NCBI RefSeq assembly: GCF_042648145.1
Contig: NZ_JBHRWV010000007.1
Location: 186,001 to 250,000 of the forward strand
DNA from: Salinicoccus sesuvii
GTDB lineage: Bacteria; Bacillota; Bacilli; Staphylococcales; Salinicoccaceae
Length of the DNA: 64,000 nt
Direction of reading: 5' to 3'
How positions within the stretch are numbered: the first letter of the stretch is position 1; each line of letters begins with the position of its first letter. The translations under genes and the position numbers were made by a program. Below, in pieces: positions 40,736 to 50,348 of this stretch. The notes under the pieces are model-generated. The model saw nothing but the letters and a program-made list of their open reading frames with translations. It had not been told where the DNA came from and searched no databases.

Positions 40736-42484
40736 TATATCCAAATCTATGTGAAGCTCCTTAAGCTGAGCTGCGGAGACTTCTGATGGCGCGTTCATCA
40801 TTAGGTCTCCGGCACTTGCTGTTTTAGGGAAAGCAATGACGTCACGAATGTTGTCCGTACCTGCAAGCAACATGACGAAGCGATCGAGACCGTAGGCGAT
40901 GCCACCATGTGGTGGGGCACCATACTTGAAGGCTTCAATTAAGAATCCGAACTGTGCATCCCTTTCCTCATCTGTGAAACCAAGCGCCTTGAACATCTTC
41001 TCCTGGAGCGATGCGTCATGTATACGGATCGAGCCGCCACCGAGTTCATAACCATTCAGTACGATGTCATACGCGTTGGCCAGCACTTGTTCCGGTGCCT
41101 TTTCAAGTTTTTCGATGTCTTCCGCTTTAGGTGACGTGAACGGATGATGCGCTGCGAAATAACGACCGGCTTCCTCGTCGTATTCAAACAGTGGCCAGTC
41201 GGTGACCCATAGGAAGTTGAACTGGTCTTTTGATATGAGATCAAGGTCCTTGGCAAGTTTGTTTCTCAGGTTGCCAAGCGATGCGTGGACAACTTTTTCG
41301 GAATCTGCAACAAACAGTACAAGATCTCCATTTTCAAGAGACAGTGCTTCAGATATATCCGCCTGATTCTGTTCGCTGAAGAATTTGGCGATTGGACCAT
41401 TCAATGCATCCTCTTTAACCTTCAACCATGCCAGTCCTTTAGCACCATACGTTTTTACATAGCTTTCGAGCTTCTCGATATCTTTTCTGGAAAAGCGGCT
41501 TTCTTCTCCTTTTACAACAATCGCTTTAACCATGCCCCCGTTTTCCACAGCAGAGCGGAAAACTTTAAAGTCCACAGTTTCGGCGAATGTATTGAGATCG
41601 TGCAGCTTCAAATCGAATCTTGTATCCGGCTTATCCACACCGTATTCGGCCATCGCTTGATGATAGGTCATCCTTGGGAAAGGTGTTTCAACTTCAATAC
41701 CTTTAACATCACGCATCACTTGACTGATCATCCGCTCGTTCATCTCAAGCATCTGCTCTTCATCAGTAAAGGACATTTCTATATCGATCTGCGTAAATTC
41801 AGGCTGTCTGTCGGCTCGCAAGTCTTCGTCTCGGAAGCATTTAACGATCTGATAGTATTTTTCCATACCTGAGAGCATTAGCAGCTGCTTGTAGATCTGT
41901 GGTGACTGCGGCAGTGCATAGAACTCACCTTCATGCACACGGGAGGGCACTAGATAGTCTCTTGCACCTTCCGGTGTAGATTTGGAGAGTACAGGTGTTT
42001 CGATGTCGATGAACTCTTCGTTATCAAGGAAGTTTCTAACACTACGGTTCAGATTGTGGCGCAGCTTTAGTATGTTCTGCAGTTTTGGTTTTCTGAGGTT
42101 TAGGTAGCGATATTTGAGTCCGACATCCTCACTGATTGTTTCGTCCATGACTTGGAATGGTGGTGTTTCAGCCTTCGCCAGCACTTCCAGCTTATCAGCC
42201 ATAATTTCAATTTTGCCGGTCGGTATATTTTCGTTGTACTGGGACGGATCACGTTCCAATACCTTGCCTGTGACAGCAACTACAAATTCAGAACGGATAC
42301 GTTCAGCAGTCTCAAGTGCCTTTTGCGATACTTCCGGATTGAAAACGACCTGAACAATACCTTCACGGTCCCTCAAATCAATGAAGATCAGCCCTCCAAG
42401 GTCGCGCCGCTTCTGTACCCAGCCTTTCAGATGGACTGTCTCTCCTGTCAATGCTTCTGTAATTTCTTTTGTATATTTCCTCAT
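40733..42484 (-). CDS. aspS: Aspartate--tRNA ligase
   Basis: 583 residues, bacterial type with N-terminal OB anticodon domain (VHLKGWVQKRRDLGGLIFIDLRD), class II catalytic motifs (motif 2 CFRDEDLRADRQPEFTQID, motif 3 GIAYGLDRFVMLL) and the GAD insertion. The ATG at 42484 has GGAG at 8 bases; a GTG two codons upstream lies too close to the site. Two bases separate it from hisS. Confidence 0.98.
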   Translation of the reverse strand: MRKYTKEITEALTGETVHLKGWVQKRRDLGGLIFIDLRDREGIVQVVFNPEVSQKALETAERIRSEFVVAVTGKVLERDPSQYNENIPTGKIEIMADKLEVLAKAETPPFQVMDETISEDVGLKYRYLNLRKPKLQNILKLRHNLNRSVRNFLDNEEFIDIETPVLSKSTPEGARDYLVPSRVHEGEFYALPQSPQIYKQLLMLSGMEKYYQIVKCFRDEDLRADRQPEFTQIDIEMSFTDEEQMLEMNERMISQVMRDVKGIEVETPFPRMTYHQAMAEYGVDKPDTRFDLKLHDLNTFAETVDFKVFRSAVENGGMVKAIVVKGEESRFSRKDIEKLESYVKTYGAKGLAWLKVKEDALNGPIAKFFSEQNQADISEALSLENGDLVLFVADSEKVVHASLGNLRNKLAKDLDLISKDQFNFLWVTDWPLFEYDEEAGRYFAAHHPFTSPKAEDIEKLEKAPEQVLANAYDIVLNGYELGGGSIRIHDASLQEKMFKALGFTDEERDAQFGFLIEAFKYGAPPHGGIAYGLDRFVMLLAGTDNIRDVIAFPKTASAGDLMMNAPSEVSAAQLKELHIDLDI

Positions 42485-42486
42485 GT

Positions 42487-43758
42487 TCACTTCTCCTCAA
42501 TTATCGTCCGGATTTTTTCTACATCATCAAGACTGATTTTCTGCGATTCGCCTGTTGCCATATTCTTCAGTTCCGCTTTACCGGAATCAAGCTCCGTTTC
42601 GCCGATGACAATCGTGTGGGCAGCACCCTTTCTGTCTGCATCCTTCATCTGCGCTTTAAGCTTCCTGTGTTTATAGTCCATATCACAGCTGACGCCTGAG
42701 GTACGTAATTTATGCACAAGTCTTCCAGCTGCGGTACTCGCTGCTTCGTCGAGCGTACAGATATACAAGTCGATACCTTGTGGCTCAGGCAGTTCGATAC
42801 CTTCCGCTTCAAGTGCCAAAAGAAGCCTTTCAATGCTGAGGGCAAAGCCGATGCCTGTTTCCGAAGGTCCGTCGAGTAATTCAAGCAATCCATTATAGCG
42901 GCCGCCACCACAAAGTGTTGTAATGGCCCCAAAACCTTCGGCATCGCTCATCAATTCGAACGCAGTGTGTGTGTAATAGTCGAGTCCTCTGACAAGATTA
43001 TAGTCGACTTCGTAAGGGATACCGAGGGCATCCAGGTTCTGCCTCACTTCTTCGAAATAGTTTTTTGATTCTTCATTCAGGTAGTCATAGATTACCGGTG
43101 CATTCTGAACAAGCGGGTGTTCCCTGTCTTTCTTACAATCAAGAATCCGCATCGGATTGGTATCGATCCGCACCTGACAATCCGAACAAAACTCGTGAAT
43201 TGATGGCCTAAAGTGGTTGACGAGTGCCTGATTATAGGCTGCTCGGCTATCCTGATCACCGATCGAATTGATGTAGAGCTTAAGATTATTAAGTCCGAAC
43301 GACTGGTAAATGTGCATCAACATACTTAGCACTTCCACATCGATCAACGGATCCTCTACACCAATTGCTTCGATGCCGAATTGGACGAATTGACGGTATC
43401 TGCCCTTCTGACGTCTCTCATAACGGAACATTGGTGCCTCGTAGTATACTTTCACCGGCTGTTCGACATTGTGCTGCATCTTATTTTCAATATAGCTTCT
43501 GACTACAGGTGCCGTGCCTTCAGGTTTCAAAGTCATACTACGATCACCTTTGTCTTTGAAGGTATACATTTCCTTATTGACGATATCCGTCGATCCTCCG
43601 ACACCTCGTACGAAAAGCTCTGTCGACTCGAATACAGGTGTCCGGATTTCCTTGTAGTTGTAGTTCTGTGCAATTTTGTGCAGTCTATCTTCAATGTACT
43701 GCCATTTGTACGTGTCTTTTGGTAGTATGTCCTGGGTACCTCTTGGAATTTGTATCAT
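42487..43758 (-). CDS. hisS: Histidine--tRNA ligase
   Basis: 423 residues, class II. RGTQDILP at the N-terminus, ETELFVRGVG, motif 2 YEAPMFRYERRQKGRYRQF, and histidine loops LVRGLDYYTHTAFE and GGGRYNGL; C-terminal anticodon domain. GTG three codons upstream is rejected in favour of the ATG at 43758 on ribosome-site spacing. Heads the hisS-aspS operon under a T-box. Confidence 0.98.
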   Translation of the reverse strand: MIQIPRGTQDILPKDTYKWQYIEDRLHKIAQNYNYKEIRTPVFESTELFVRGVGGSTDIVNKEMYTFKDKGDRSMTLKPEGTAPVVRSYIENKMQHNVEQPVKVYYEAPMFRYERRQKGRYRQFVQFGIEAIGVEDPLIDVEVLSMLMHIYQSFGLNNLKLYINSIGDQDSRAAYNQALVNHFRPSIHEFCSDCQVRIDTNPMRILDCKKDREHPLVQNAPVIYDYLNEESKNYFEEVRQNLDALGIPYEVDYNLVRGLDYYTHTAFELMSDAEGFGAITTLCGGGRYNGLLELLDGPSETGIGFALSIERLLLALEAEGIELPEPQGIDLYICTLDEAASTAAGRLVHKLRTSGVSCDMDYKHRKLKAQMKDADRKGAAHTIVIGETELDSGKAELKNMATGESQKISLDDVEKIRTIIEEK

Positions 43759-43783
43759 CTGCTCCACTCCGTTCCTGAAATAT

Positions 43784-44016
43784 AAAAAAGCCCCTTATAT
43801 CCGTATGGATATAAGGGGCGAGTAAATCGCGTTGCCACCCTGATTCAGCCTTAATAGGCCCTCTCGCATATTAACGGCTGCCACCGCCTGCACTGCAGGG
43901 TTCTACCGAAGTGTCGGTTTTGGATACGGATGATTAACCTGCTTACAGCCACGGCAGGTCTCTCTGGAAATCATCCTATCCACCTCAACGGATTACTGAA
44001 ATCATTTTTTTGATTA
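43784..44016 (-). ncRNA. T-box leader of hisS-aspS
   Basis: T-box core AGGGTGGCAACGCG at 43828-43841, followed by a strong terminator (13-bp stem GCCCCTTATATCC, 43790-43819) with six U. The core differs from the commonest form by CAA instead of TACC. Upstream stems include a GGATGATT/AATCATCC pair and an ACCGACACTTCGGT hairpin. The specifier could be a His or an Asp codon; both GAC and CAC triplets occur in the ACCGACAC segment and I could not decide. Confidence 0.92.
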
Positions 44017-44022
44017 TTTAAT

Positions 44023-44051
44023 ATGATATGGTCTAATGACAATCAAGTCAA
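44023..44051 (-). promoter_or_regulatory. hisS promoter
   Basis: TTGACT (44046-44051), 17-base spacer and TATCAT (44023-44028) on the minus strand, five of six each. Confidence 0.85.
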
Positions 44052-44055
44052 GCAC

Positions 44056-44778
44056 TCAATTCAAATAATTATTAATTCCCTTGGCGATACCTGCTGCCAT
44101 CATGCTCTGGTACCTGGTTTCAGTCAATGACATATCATCGACAGTGTTGCTCAGATAACCGAGTTCTATCAGTACAGCCGGGTAATCAAGCTGCCAAGTG
44201 ACCTGGAAGTTCATCGTCCCGACCCCACGATTGTAGAAATAGGAATGTGCGTCGAGCGCGTTATTGATGGATTCAGCGAACGCCTGCTGCTCGGGATGCG
44301 TATAATATGTAGTGAAGCCTGATATCGAGGCATCATCCATCGCATCACTGTGCAGGCTGATAAATAGATCTCCCTCGACTTTCCTGTCGTCAAGAGAGGC
44401 AAATGTATCCCTGTCGCGTGTCAGTATGACCTTAGCCCCATTTGAAGTAAGTATAGATTCCAGTTCCTCTGCAATACTGAAGACTATCTGATCCTCCGTT
44501 ACACCAGAGATACTCGTTGCCCCGGGATCCTTACCCCCATGGCCGGGATCAATGACGATTGTTTGACCGCTGAAATCATAATCCGGGGCACTCAGGTCCA
44601 TTTCGACTGGCTCGTGTGTCGGGTCTAGAAAACGGTCATAGAGTAAACCAGAGGCAAAAATGATGCCTGCAGCAATAAACAGGAAAAAAATTGGTGCTAC
44701 ATATAGATGCTTCTTGCGCTTGAAGAAATCTATAATGTTCTGCACGAGACCGCCCGGTCGTCTTTCGGATTGCCCCAT
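44056..44778 (-). CDS. lytH: N-acetylmuramoyl-L-alanine amidase (LytH-like)
   Basis: 240 residues. One N-terminal membrane helix (about residues 25-46) then an amidase_3 domain with zinc ligands in VIDPGHGGKD, a Glu in GVTEDQ, SLHSDA and the catalytic Glu in AVLIELGYLSN. S. aureus LytH, a membrane-bound amidase that trims uncrosslinked glycan and controls growth sites, lies in the same place next to hisS and dtd. Here the linker is only about 25 residues and the SH3b domain of S. aureus LytH is absent. The start overlaps the dtd stop. Confidence 0.88.
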   Translation of the reverse strand: MGQSERRPGGLVQNIIDFFKRKKHLYVAPIFFLFIAAGIIFASGLLYDRFLDPTHEPVEMDLSAPDYDFSGQTIVIDPGHGGKDPGATSISGVTEDQIVFSIAEELESILTSNGAKVILTRDRDTFASLDDRKVEGDLFISLHSDAMDDASISGFTTYYTHPEQQAFAESINNALDAHSYFYNRGVGTMNFQVTWQLDYPAVLIELGYLSNTVDDMSLTETRYQSMMAAGIAKGINNYLN

Positions 44779-45230
44779 TACTGAATCTTTCCGTCTATGG
44801 ATTCATACAGTATCGTAATGGGTCCGTCATTGTTGATTTGAACCTGCATCATTTCACCAAAGAATCCTTCCTTAACAGTGAGACCGAATGACTGAAGATG
44901 CGCATTGAACTGCTTGTATAGATTATTTGCATGTTCCTTGCCAGCAGCCTGCGAAAAACTCGGGCGATTCCCCTTCCTGACATCTGCATAAAGCGTAAAT
45001 TGGGAAATGCTCAGCACTTCACCTTCGACATCCTTGATGGATAGATTAATCTTTCCAGATTCATCCTCGAAGTTGCGACTGGCTGCAATCTTTTCTGCCA
45101 GTTTCCGCGCATCCTCTTCTGTTGAAGATTCAGATACGCCGACCAATAGGCAGTAGCCCACGCCGATTTCGTTAAAAAATTCGTTACTTAAGACGGTCGC
45201 ACTAGATACTCTTTGCAATACGATTTTCAT
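44778..45230 (-). CDS. dtd: D-aminoacyl-tRNA deacylase
   Basis: 150 residues; conserved LSISQFTLYADVRKGNRPSF with SQXT motif and the NDGPITILYE segment (Gly-cisPro type motif). Removes D-amino acids and glycine wrongly charged onto tRNA. Ten bases after relA. Confidence 0.96.
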   Translation of the reverse strand: MKIVLQRVSSATVLSNEFFNEIGVGYCLLVGVSESSTEEDARKLAEKIAASRNFEDESGKINLSIKDVEGEVLSISQFTLYADVRKGNRPSFSQAAGKEHANNLYKQFNAHLQSFGLTVKEGFFGEMMQVQINNDGPITILYESIDGKIQ

Positions 45231-45240
45231 TTTCTACACC

Positions 45241-47418
45241 TCATTTAAAGACGCGTTCTACGCTGTATATATCAGGAAGTTGCTTTATCTTATCGACCAC
45301 TTTGTAAAGGTCAGACACATTCTGTAGCATGACTGATAGACTGATCTTAGCATGCTTATCCACATCGGCCTGACCATTGACACGAGTGATCGGGAATTTC
45401 GTGCTAGCGACGACATTCAGCACTTCGTTGACAAGACCTTGGCGGTCATAGCCCGTGATCTCGAGATCCGTCTGATACTTGCGATCCTTGTTCTTGTTCT
45501 TTACCCACTCGACATCGATCAGGCGTTCTGTCTCGTTTCTGATGTTCGGGCAGGTCGCAACATGGACCTTCACACCATGCCCTTTCGTGATGAAACCGAT
45601 GATATCATCACCCGGCAGTGGGTTACAGCATTTCGATAGATTGATCAGCATATTGTCCATGCCCTGTACATAAACACCGGATTCTGTCGATATTTCCTTA
45701 TAGTGGTGGGTTCTGTCGATTTCTTCTATTACATTGCTCTTCTCTTCTGCGACCTTGAATTTTTCCATCAGACGATTGGTCACCTGTTGAGCCGTGACAC
45801 CACCGAAACCGACCATAGCATACAGATCATCTTCGTGACTGATGTTGTATCGCTCAAGAACAGGATCCATGTACTGGGACTTCAAAACATCATCTGGCTT
45901 ATAGTCGCGATTCTTGATTTCATGCTCTACAGCGAACCGGCCTTTTTCCACATTGCTTGCACGATCCTGCTTTTTGAAAAATGCCCGGATTTTATGTTTT
46001 GCTCCGGATGATTTGACGAGTTTTAGCCAGTCTAAGCTCGGTCCATAGGACTGTTTACTTGTACGTATCTCAACAATTTCACCTGTTGAGAGCTCGTAGT
46101 CGATGGAGACGATCTTGCCATTTACTTTTGCACCAATCATCTTATTGCCGACTTCAGTGTGCACCTGATATGCAAAATCTATAGGAACCGCGCCCTTCGG
46201 TAGCTCGACGACATCTCCTGTTGGTGTAAACACATACACTTTGTCACTCAGGAGATCGCTTTTCAATGATTCCATGAATTCTTCTGCATCTGAAGCAGAA
46301 TTTTCCTGATCGATGAGATCCTGGAACCAATTGATGCGCTTATCAAGGAAAGGTTCTTTCTGCACTTCTCTGCCTTCCTTATACGCCCAGTGGGCAGCGA
46401 CACCATGCTCAGCTATTTCGTGCATCTCAAACGTCCGGATTTGTATTTCTAATGGGTCCCCATTCGGACCAACGACCGTCGTATGCAACGATTGATACAT
46501 GTTTGGCTTCGGCATGGCAATGTAATCCTTAAAGCGACCCGGCATCGGTTTCCAGATGGTATGGATGACACCGAGGACCGCGTAGCAGTCCTTAATGCTC
46601 GTCACAAGCACACGCACAGCGAGCAGATCGAAAATCTGATCGAACTGTTTATGCTGTTTCGTCATTTTTTTATAGATACTGTATATGTGCTTTGGCCGCC
46701 CGGAAAGCTGGCCGCCGATGCCCGTGTGGTCCATCTCGGATTGGATGCGGTCGATGGCTTGGTTGATAACCACCTCACGTTCGCTCCGTTTCTTTTTCAT
46801 GGAACTTACTATCTTGAAATACTGTTGCGGCTCGATATAACGAAGCGCTGTATCTTCAAGCTCCCATTTAATGCTCGAAATACCGAGACGATGTGCCAGA
46901 GGTGCATAGATTTCGAGCGTTTCCTGGGACGTGCGGATCTGTTTGTCTTCGGGCATAGCTTTTAATGTACGCATATTGTGCAAACGGTCAGCGAGCTTGA
47001 CTAGAATTACCCGGATATCTTTAGCAATGGCAATAAACAGTTTGCGATGGTTCTCGGCCTGCTCCTCTTGTCGTGAACGGTATTTGACTTTCTCGAGCTT
47101 TGTCACACCATCGACAATTAGCGCAACTTCTTCGTTGAACATGGACTTCAAGTCGTCGAAAGTATACTCCGTATCCTCGACGACGTCATGAAGGAATCCG
47201 GCGATGATTGTCGGACAGTCGAGCTTCAGCTCTGCCAGTATACCTGCGACCTGGACGGGATGCAGGATATAAGGCTGCCCGCTCTTGCGATATTGTCCAT
47301 CGTGCGCCTCATGTGCCAAAGCATATGCCTTTTGGACCATCTCCATGTCCGATTCATTCATATAAGAATCACACATGCGGATGACATCGTCTTTGCTGTA
47401 TGGATACTCCTTGTTCAT
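45241..47418 (-). CDS. relA: Bifunctional (p)ppGpp synthase/hydrolase
   Basis: 725 residues: N-terminal HD hydrolase (PTIIAGFLHDVVEDT), synthetase domain (RVLVTSIKDCYAVLG, PKPNMYQSLHTTV), TGS domain (VYVFTPTGDVVELP), zinc-finger CCNPLPGDDIIG and C-terminal ACT. This is the stringent response enzyme of Firmicutes (Rel). It lies between apt and dtd. Weak promoter candidate at 47454-47482 on the minus strand (TTTAAT-17-TATGAT). Confidence 0.98.
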   Translation of the reverse strand: MNKEYPYSKDDVIRMCDSYMNESDMEMVQKAYALAHEAHDGQYRKSGQPYILHPVQVAGILAELKLDCPTIIAGFLHDVVEDTEYTFDDLKSMFNEEVALIVDGVTKLEKVKYRSRQEEQAENHRKLFIAIAKDIRVILVKLADRLHNMRTLKAMPEDKQIRTSQETLEIYAPLAHRLGISSIKWELEDTALRYIEPQQYFKIVSSMKKKRSEREVVINQAIDRIQSEMDHTGIGGQLSGRPKHIYSIYKKMTKQHKQFDQIFDLLAVRVLVTSIKDCYAVLGVIHTIWKPMPGRFKDYIAMPKPNMYQSLHTTVVGPNGDPLEIQIRTFEMHEIAEHGVAAHWAYKEGREVQKEPFLDKRINWFQDLIDQENSASDAEEFMESLKSDLLSDKVYVFTPTGDVVELPKGAVPIDFAYQVHTEVGNKMIGAKVNGKIVSIDYELSTGEIVEIRTSKQSYGPSLDWLKLVKSSGAKHKIRAFFKKQDRASNVEKGRFAVEHEIKNRDYKPDDVLKSQYMDPVLERYNISHEDDLYAMVGFGGVTAQQVTNRLMEKFKVAEEKSNVIEEIDRTHHYKEISTESGVYVQGMDNMLINLSKCCNPLPGDDIIGFITKGHGVKVHVATCPNIRNETERLIDVEWVKNKNKDRKYQTDLEITGYDRQGLVNEVLNVVASTKFPITRVNGQADVDKHAKISLSVMLQNVSDLYKVVDKIKQLPDIYSVERVFK

Positions 47419-47490
47419 GACCTCACCGCTTTCCCTCTACACTAGTTAGAATCATCATACTATAAAACCTCTTTCAATTAAATAAATGAC

Positions 47491-47517
47491 AAAAAAAGCC
47501 TGTTTTCACAGACTTTT
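47491..47517 (-). terminator. apt terminator
   Basis: A 7-bp stem (AAGTCTG/CAGGCTT, loop 6) followed by seven U on the minus strand, 8 bases after apt. Confidence 0.88.
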
Positions 47518-47524
47518 AAGTGGA

Positions 47525-48043
47525 CTAATCTTCGTAGGTAATCAGTGAAAGTGTATCATATCCATCGAGACGTTTCATGCCATCAAGGTATTCAAGTTCA
47601 ATCAGGAATGCAATTCCTGCCACGACACCGCCAAGTGATTCGATAAGTTTGATCGTTGCTTCAATCGTGCCACCGGTTGCTAGCAAGTCATCTGTAATCA
47701 GTACACGCTGACCAGGAGTAATGGCATCACGGTGCATCGTCAATATATTGGAGCCGTACTCGAGGTCGTACTCATGCTTGATGACTTCACGGGGCAGTTT
47801 GCCTTCTTTTCTTACGGGAGCAAAACCGATCCCCATGCTGTAGGCCACTGGACAGCCAATGATGAATCCACGTGCTTCAGGACCGACAACGATATCGATT
47901 TCTTTCTCACGTGCGTATTCCACAATCTGATCTGTTGCGTATTTATAGGCTGGTCCATTATCCATTATTGTCGTTATATCTTTGAAGCTGACGCCTTCTT
48001 TAGGCCAGTCCGGTACTTCTGATACATATTGCTTTAAATCCAT
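47525..48043 (-). CDS. apt: Adenine phosphoribosyltransferase
   Basis: 172 residues. PRPP-binding motif VLITDDLLATGGT, VGPEARGFIIG and FKDIT near the N-terminus. Makes AMP from adenine in salvage. Between recJ and relA, the conserved order. Confidence 0.97.
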   Translation of the reverse strand: MDLKQYVSEVPDWPKEGVSFKDITTIMDNGPAYKYATDQIVEYAREKEIDIVVGPEARGFIIGCPVAYSMGIGFAPVRKEGKLPREVIKHEYDLEYGSNILTMHRDAITPGQRVLITDDLLATGGTIEATIKLIESLGGVVAGIAFLIELEYLDGMKRLDGYDTLSLITYED

Positions 48044-48057
48044 TTAAATTCCACCAA

Positions 48058-50301
48058 TCAATTCGAAATTAATGTTCTGAGATAGTCTTTCAGCTCAGAT
48101 GAAGAAGACATTTTCAAAAGTCTCTCCGCTTCAAGCTGATTTTTAAGGGCTCGGTAGTACACTGATTCTTCGAGCTTCCACGTGCTATCTTCTTGATCCT
48201 TGTATATTATACCATCTTCCACCCGGATAATCTCTAAATCTATCATAATATCTATCGACATTTTGAGTAATTTCATCTTTATGCCGATACGCTCGGCGAG
48301 TGCCGGTGCATGTTTTGCTAAGTTGATTGAGCCATCTTCGGCAGCTCGTACTAGCTGCATTAAGCGATCGAGGGTGTCGTCTTTTGGTATGCCTGTAAAG
48401 AAAAGCTCATCTTTCTGATTAAAAATGGAGATGATCTTCGATGCATGGATGCCGCCTAAGGAGTATGCCAGATTGTCTACACGCTCCGGCAAATCACGCA
48501 AAACGACCGTCTTCGATGTGAAGGGGAGTACCTCACCGTAATGGTAGTAATTCTCCCCTTTCTTCTCCCGGCCTTCTGCAATGACAAAGATATCATTCGG
48601 TGAGATGATGTCAAAGCACTGGTCGCTCCGGCTTCTCATATCAATGAGCTGGACACTGTCGACGCCAACGTCCTGTAACATCATCTGGAGCGTACGGCTC
48701 TGGTTAAACACATTGACATTGACCGTTCCGACCAGGCTAATGGCGTCTCCTTGAGACACTTCATTAACTAGGTGCCCATAACCGAATCCGATAACATCCA
48801 TGCCAATCTGTGCCATTGAAAGTTTAATGTGCGATTTGTCCTTACCGACCTGCCGCATTGTACTGATACTTTCGTTGCTAATCAGAAATACAGGGGACTG
48901 GAATGATTGACCGAAAGGTTTGAGCCGGTCGAATCGCTCAAAAGCCTTCATCGTCATATTGCCCTGACGGATTTGATAGTCGATATACTTAACCGGTCTT
49001 AAATCCAACTGCAGTTGTTCAAAGTACTCTGACAGTTCTTGTTCAAAGGACTCAATATCGGATGATTCAACTTCTACACCGAGTGCCTGTGCATGCCCAC
49101 CGAAACGATGATGGAAATTTGAATGCGCCGTGAGTACACCATGCAGATCTACTCCTTCGATTGACCGTCCTGATCCCCGATATATGTCGTTATCCAGTGT
49201 CAGTACGATTGCAGGCTTGCCATACTGTTCTACAATTTTAGATGCGACAATTCCGAGTACGCCTGGGTGCCAGCCTTCTTGGTAGACAATATTAATTTGT
49301 TTTTCAGGATCCACCTGTTCTTTTGCCTCGCCAAATATGGTCTCAACCAGCTGCTTGCGTTCAAGATTCATGCTCTCGACAACCATGGCTTGTTCATAGG
49401 CTGTGTTGGTATCCGATTCAAGCAGGAGCTCAACAGCAATCTCCGCCTCACCAAGTCGTCCTGTGGCATTGAGGCGGGGTGCTAATGTGAATGCGATCGT
49501 CTCTTCATCCATCTGCCCATCGTGACCCGCACTTCTGAGCAGCGTATGCACACCGACCGGCGGAGTATCATTTAATCTTCTCAAACCTTCGATGACCAGC
49601 TTCTTATTTTCATCAATCATGGGTACAAGGTCAGCAACTGTGCCGATGGCTACCCAGCCGATATCTCCTTTCTCTTCAAGACCGAGCGCCTGGACGAGCT
49701 TATAGGTAATGCCGACACCGGCCAATGATGGAAATGGATAGGTACCGTCGGGATGTGCTGGATGAATGACGATACCTTCGGGCACATTGTCGCCAAACGC
49801 ATGATGATCGACAACGATGGTGTCGATGCCTTCAGACTTCAAGAACGCGACCTCGCTGCCTCCTGAAATGCCATTGTCCACTGTAATCACAAGATCATAC
49901 TGGCCTACTACAAGTTCTTCAAATACCGCCATGTTCGGACCATAACCGTCTTCTATACGACTTGGAATGAAATAATCGACGTTCTCGCTCTTTCTTCTCA
50001 ATGCATTCAACAATAGAACTGTACTGGTGATTCCATCTGCATCAAAGTCACCATAAATCAGTATGCGCTCGTCCTTAGAAAAAGCATCTTCGATACGTGA
50101 TACTGCCTCAGACATTCTGTACACAAGTCCAGCATCGTACGTTTTGGGATGGTAAATTTTCTCAAGATCACCCTCAGTAGTGTATCCCCGGTTCTCAAGT
50201 ATCGTCTGTTCGAGCGGATTGAGCTTGAACTTTTCTATCAGTGCATCTGGCATATCGGAATTTTTCCGACGTACTTTCCACTCATATTTTGACTGGTACA
50301 T
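48058..50301 (-). CDS. recJ: Single-stranded-DNA-specific exonuclease RecJ
   Basis: 747 residues. DHH phosphoesterase motifs: IYGDFDADGITST, VVDHHAFG and a DHHA1 region RGSGRS / FGGHAQALG, followed by an OB domain and a Firmicutes-specific C-terminal extension of about 200 residues. 5'-3' exonuclease in repair and recombination. AAGGA precedes the ATG. Confidence 0.97.
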   Translation of the reverse strand: MYQSKYEWKVRRKNSDMPDALIEKFKLNPLEQTILENRGYTTEGDLEKIYHPKTYDAGLVYRMSEAVSRIEDAFSKDERILIYGDFDADGITSTVLLLNALRRKSENVDYFIPSRIEDGYGPNMAVFEELVVGQYDLVITVDNGISGGSEVAFLKSEGIDTIVVDHHAFGDNVPEGIVIHPAHPDGTYPFPSLAGVGITYKLVQALGLEEKGDIGWVAIGTVADLVPMIDENKKLVIEGLRRLNDTPPVGVHTLLRSAGHDGQMDEETIAFTLAPRLNATGRLGEAEIAVELLLESDTNTAYEQAMVVESMNLERKQLVETIFGEAKEQVDPEKQINIVYQEGWHPGVLGIVASKIVEQYGKPAIVLTLDNDIYRGSGRSIEGVDLHGVLTAHSNFHHRFGGHAQALGVEVESSDIESFEQELSEYFEQLQLDLRPVKYIDYQIRQGNMTMKAFERFDRLKPFGQSFQSPVFLISNESISTMRQVGKDKSHIKLSMAQIGMDVIGFGYGHLVNEVSQGDAISLVGTVNVNVFNQSRTLQMMLQDVGVDSVQLIDMRSRSDQCFDIISPNDIFVIAEGREKKGENYYHYGEVLPFTSKTVVLRDLPERVDNLAYSLGGIHASKIISIFNQKDELFFTGIPKDDTLDRLMQLVRAAEDGSINLAKHAPALAERIGIKMKLLKMSIDIMIDLEIIRVEDGIIYKDQEDSTWKLEESVYYRALKNQLEAERLLKMSSSSELKDYLRTLISN

Positions 50302-50316
50302 ATATTACATCCTTTG

Positions 50317-50342
50317 CAAAACGCCCGGGGGCACCGGGCGTT
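50317..50342 (-). terminator. secDF terminator
   Basis: A GC-rich 9-bp stem AACGCCCGG / CCGGGCGTT (loop 5) followed by TTTTGC on the minus strand, between secDF and recJ. Confidence 0.85.
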
Positions 50343-50348
50343 CTAGAA

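Noticed and set aside
41285..41872. 195-codon open frame on the plus strand inside aspS
   Set aside because: Fully antisense to the conserved aspS; no ribosome site and Cys/Phe/His-rich translation typical of a shadow frame. The same reasoning removes long antisense frames at 22643-23197 (recD2), 54313-54864 (queA), 15616-16065 (greA/udk) and 3025-3396 (lepA).
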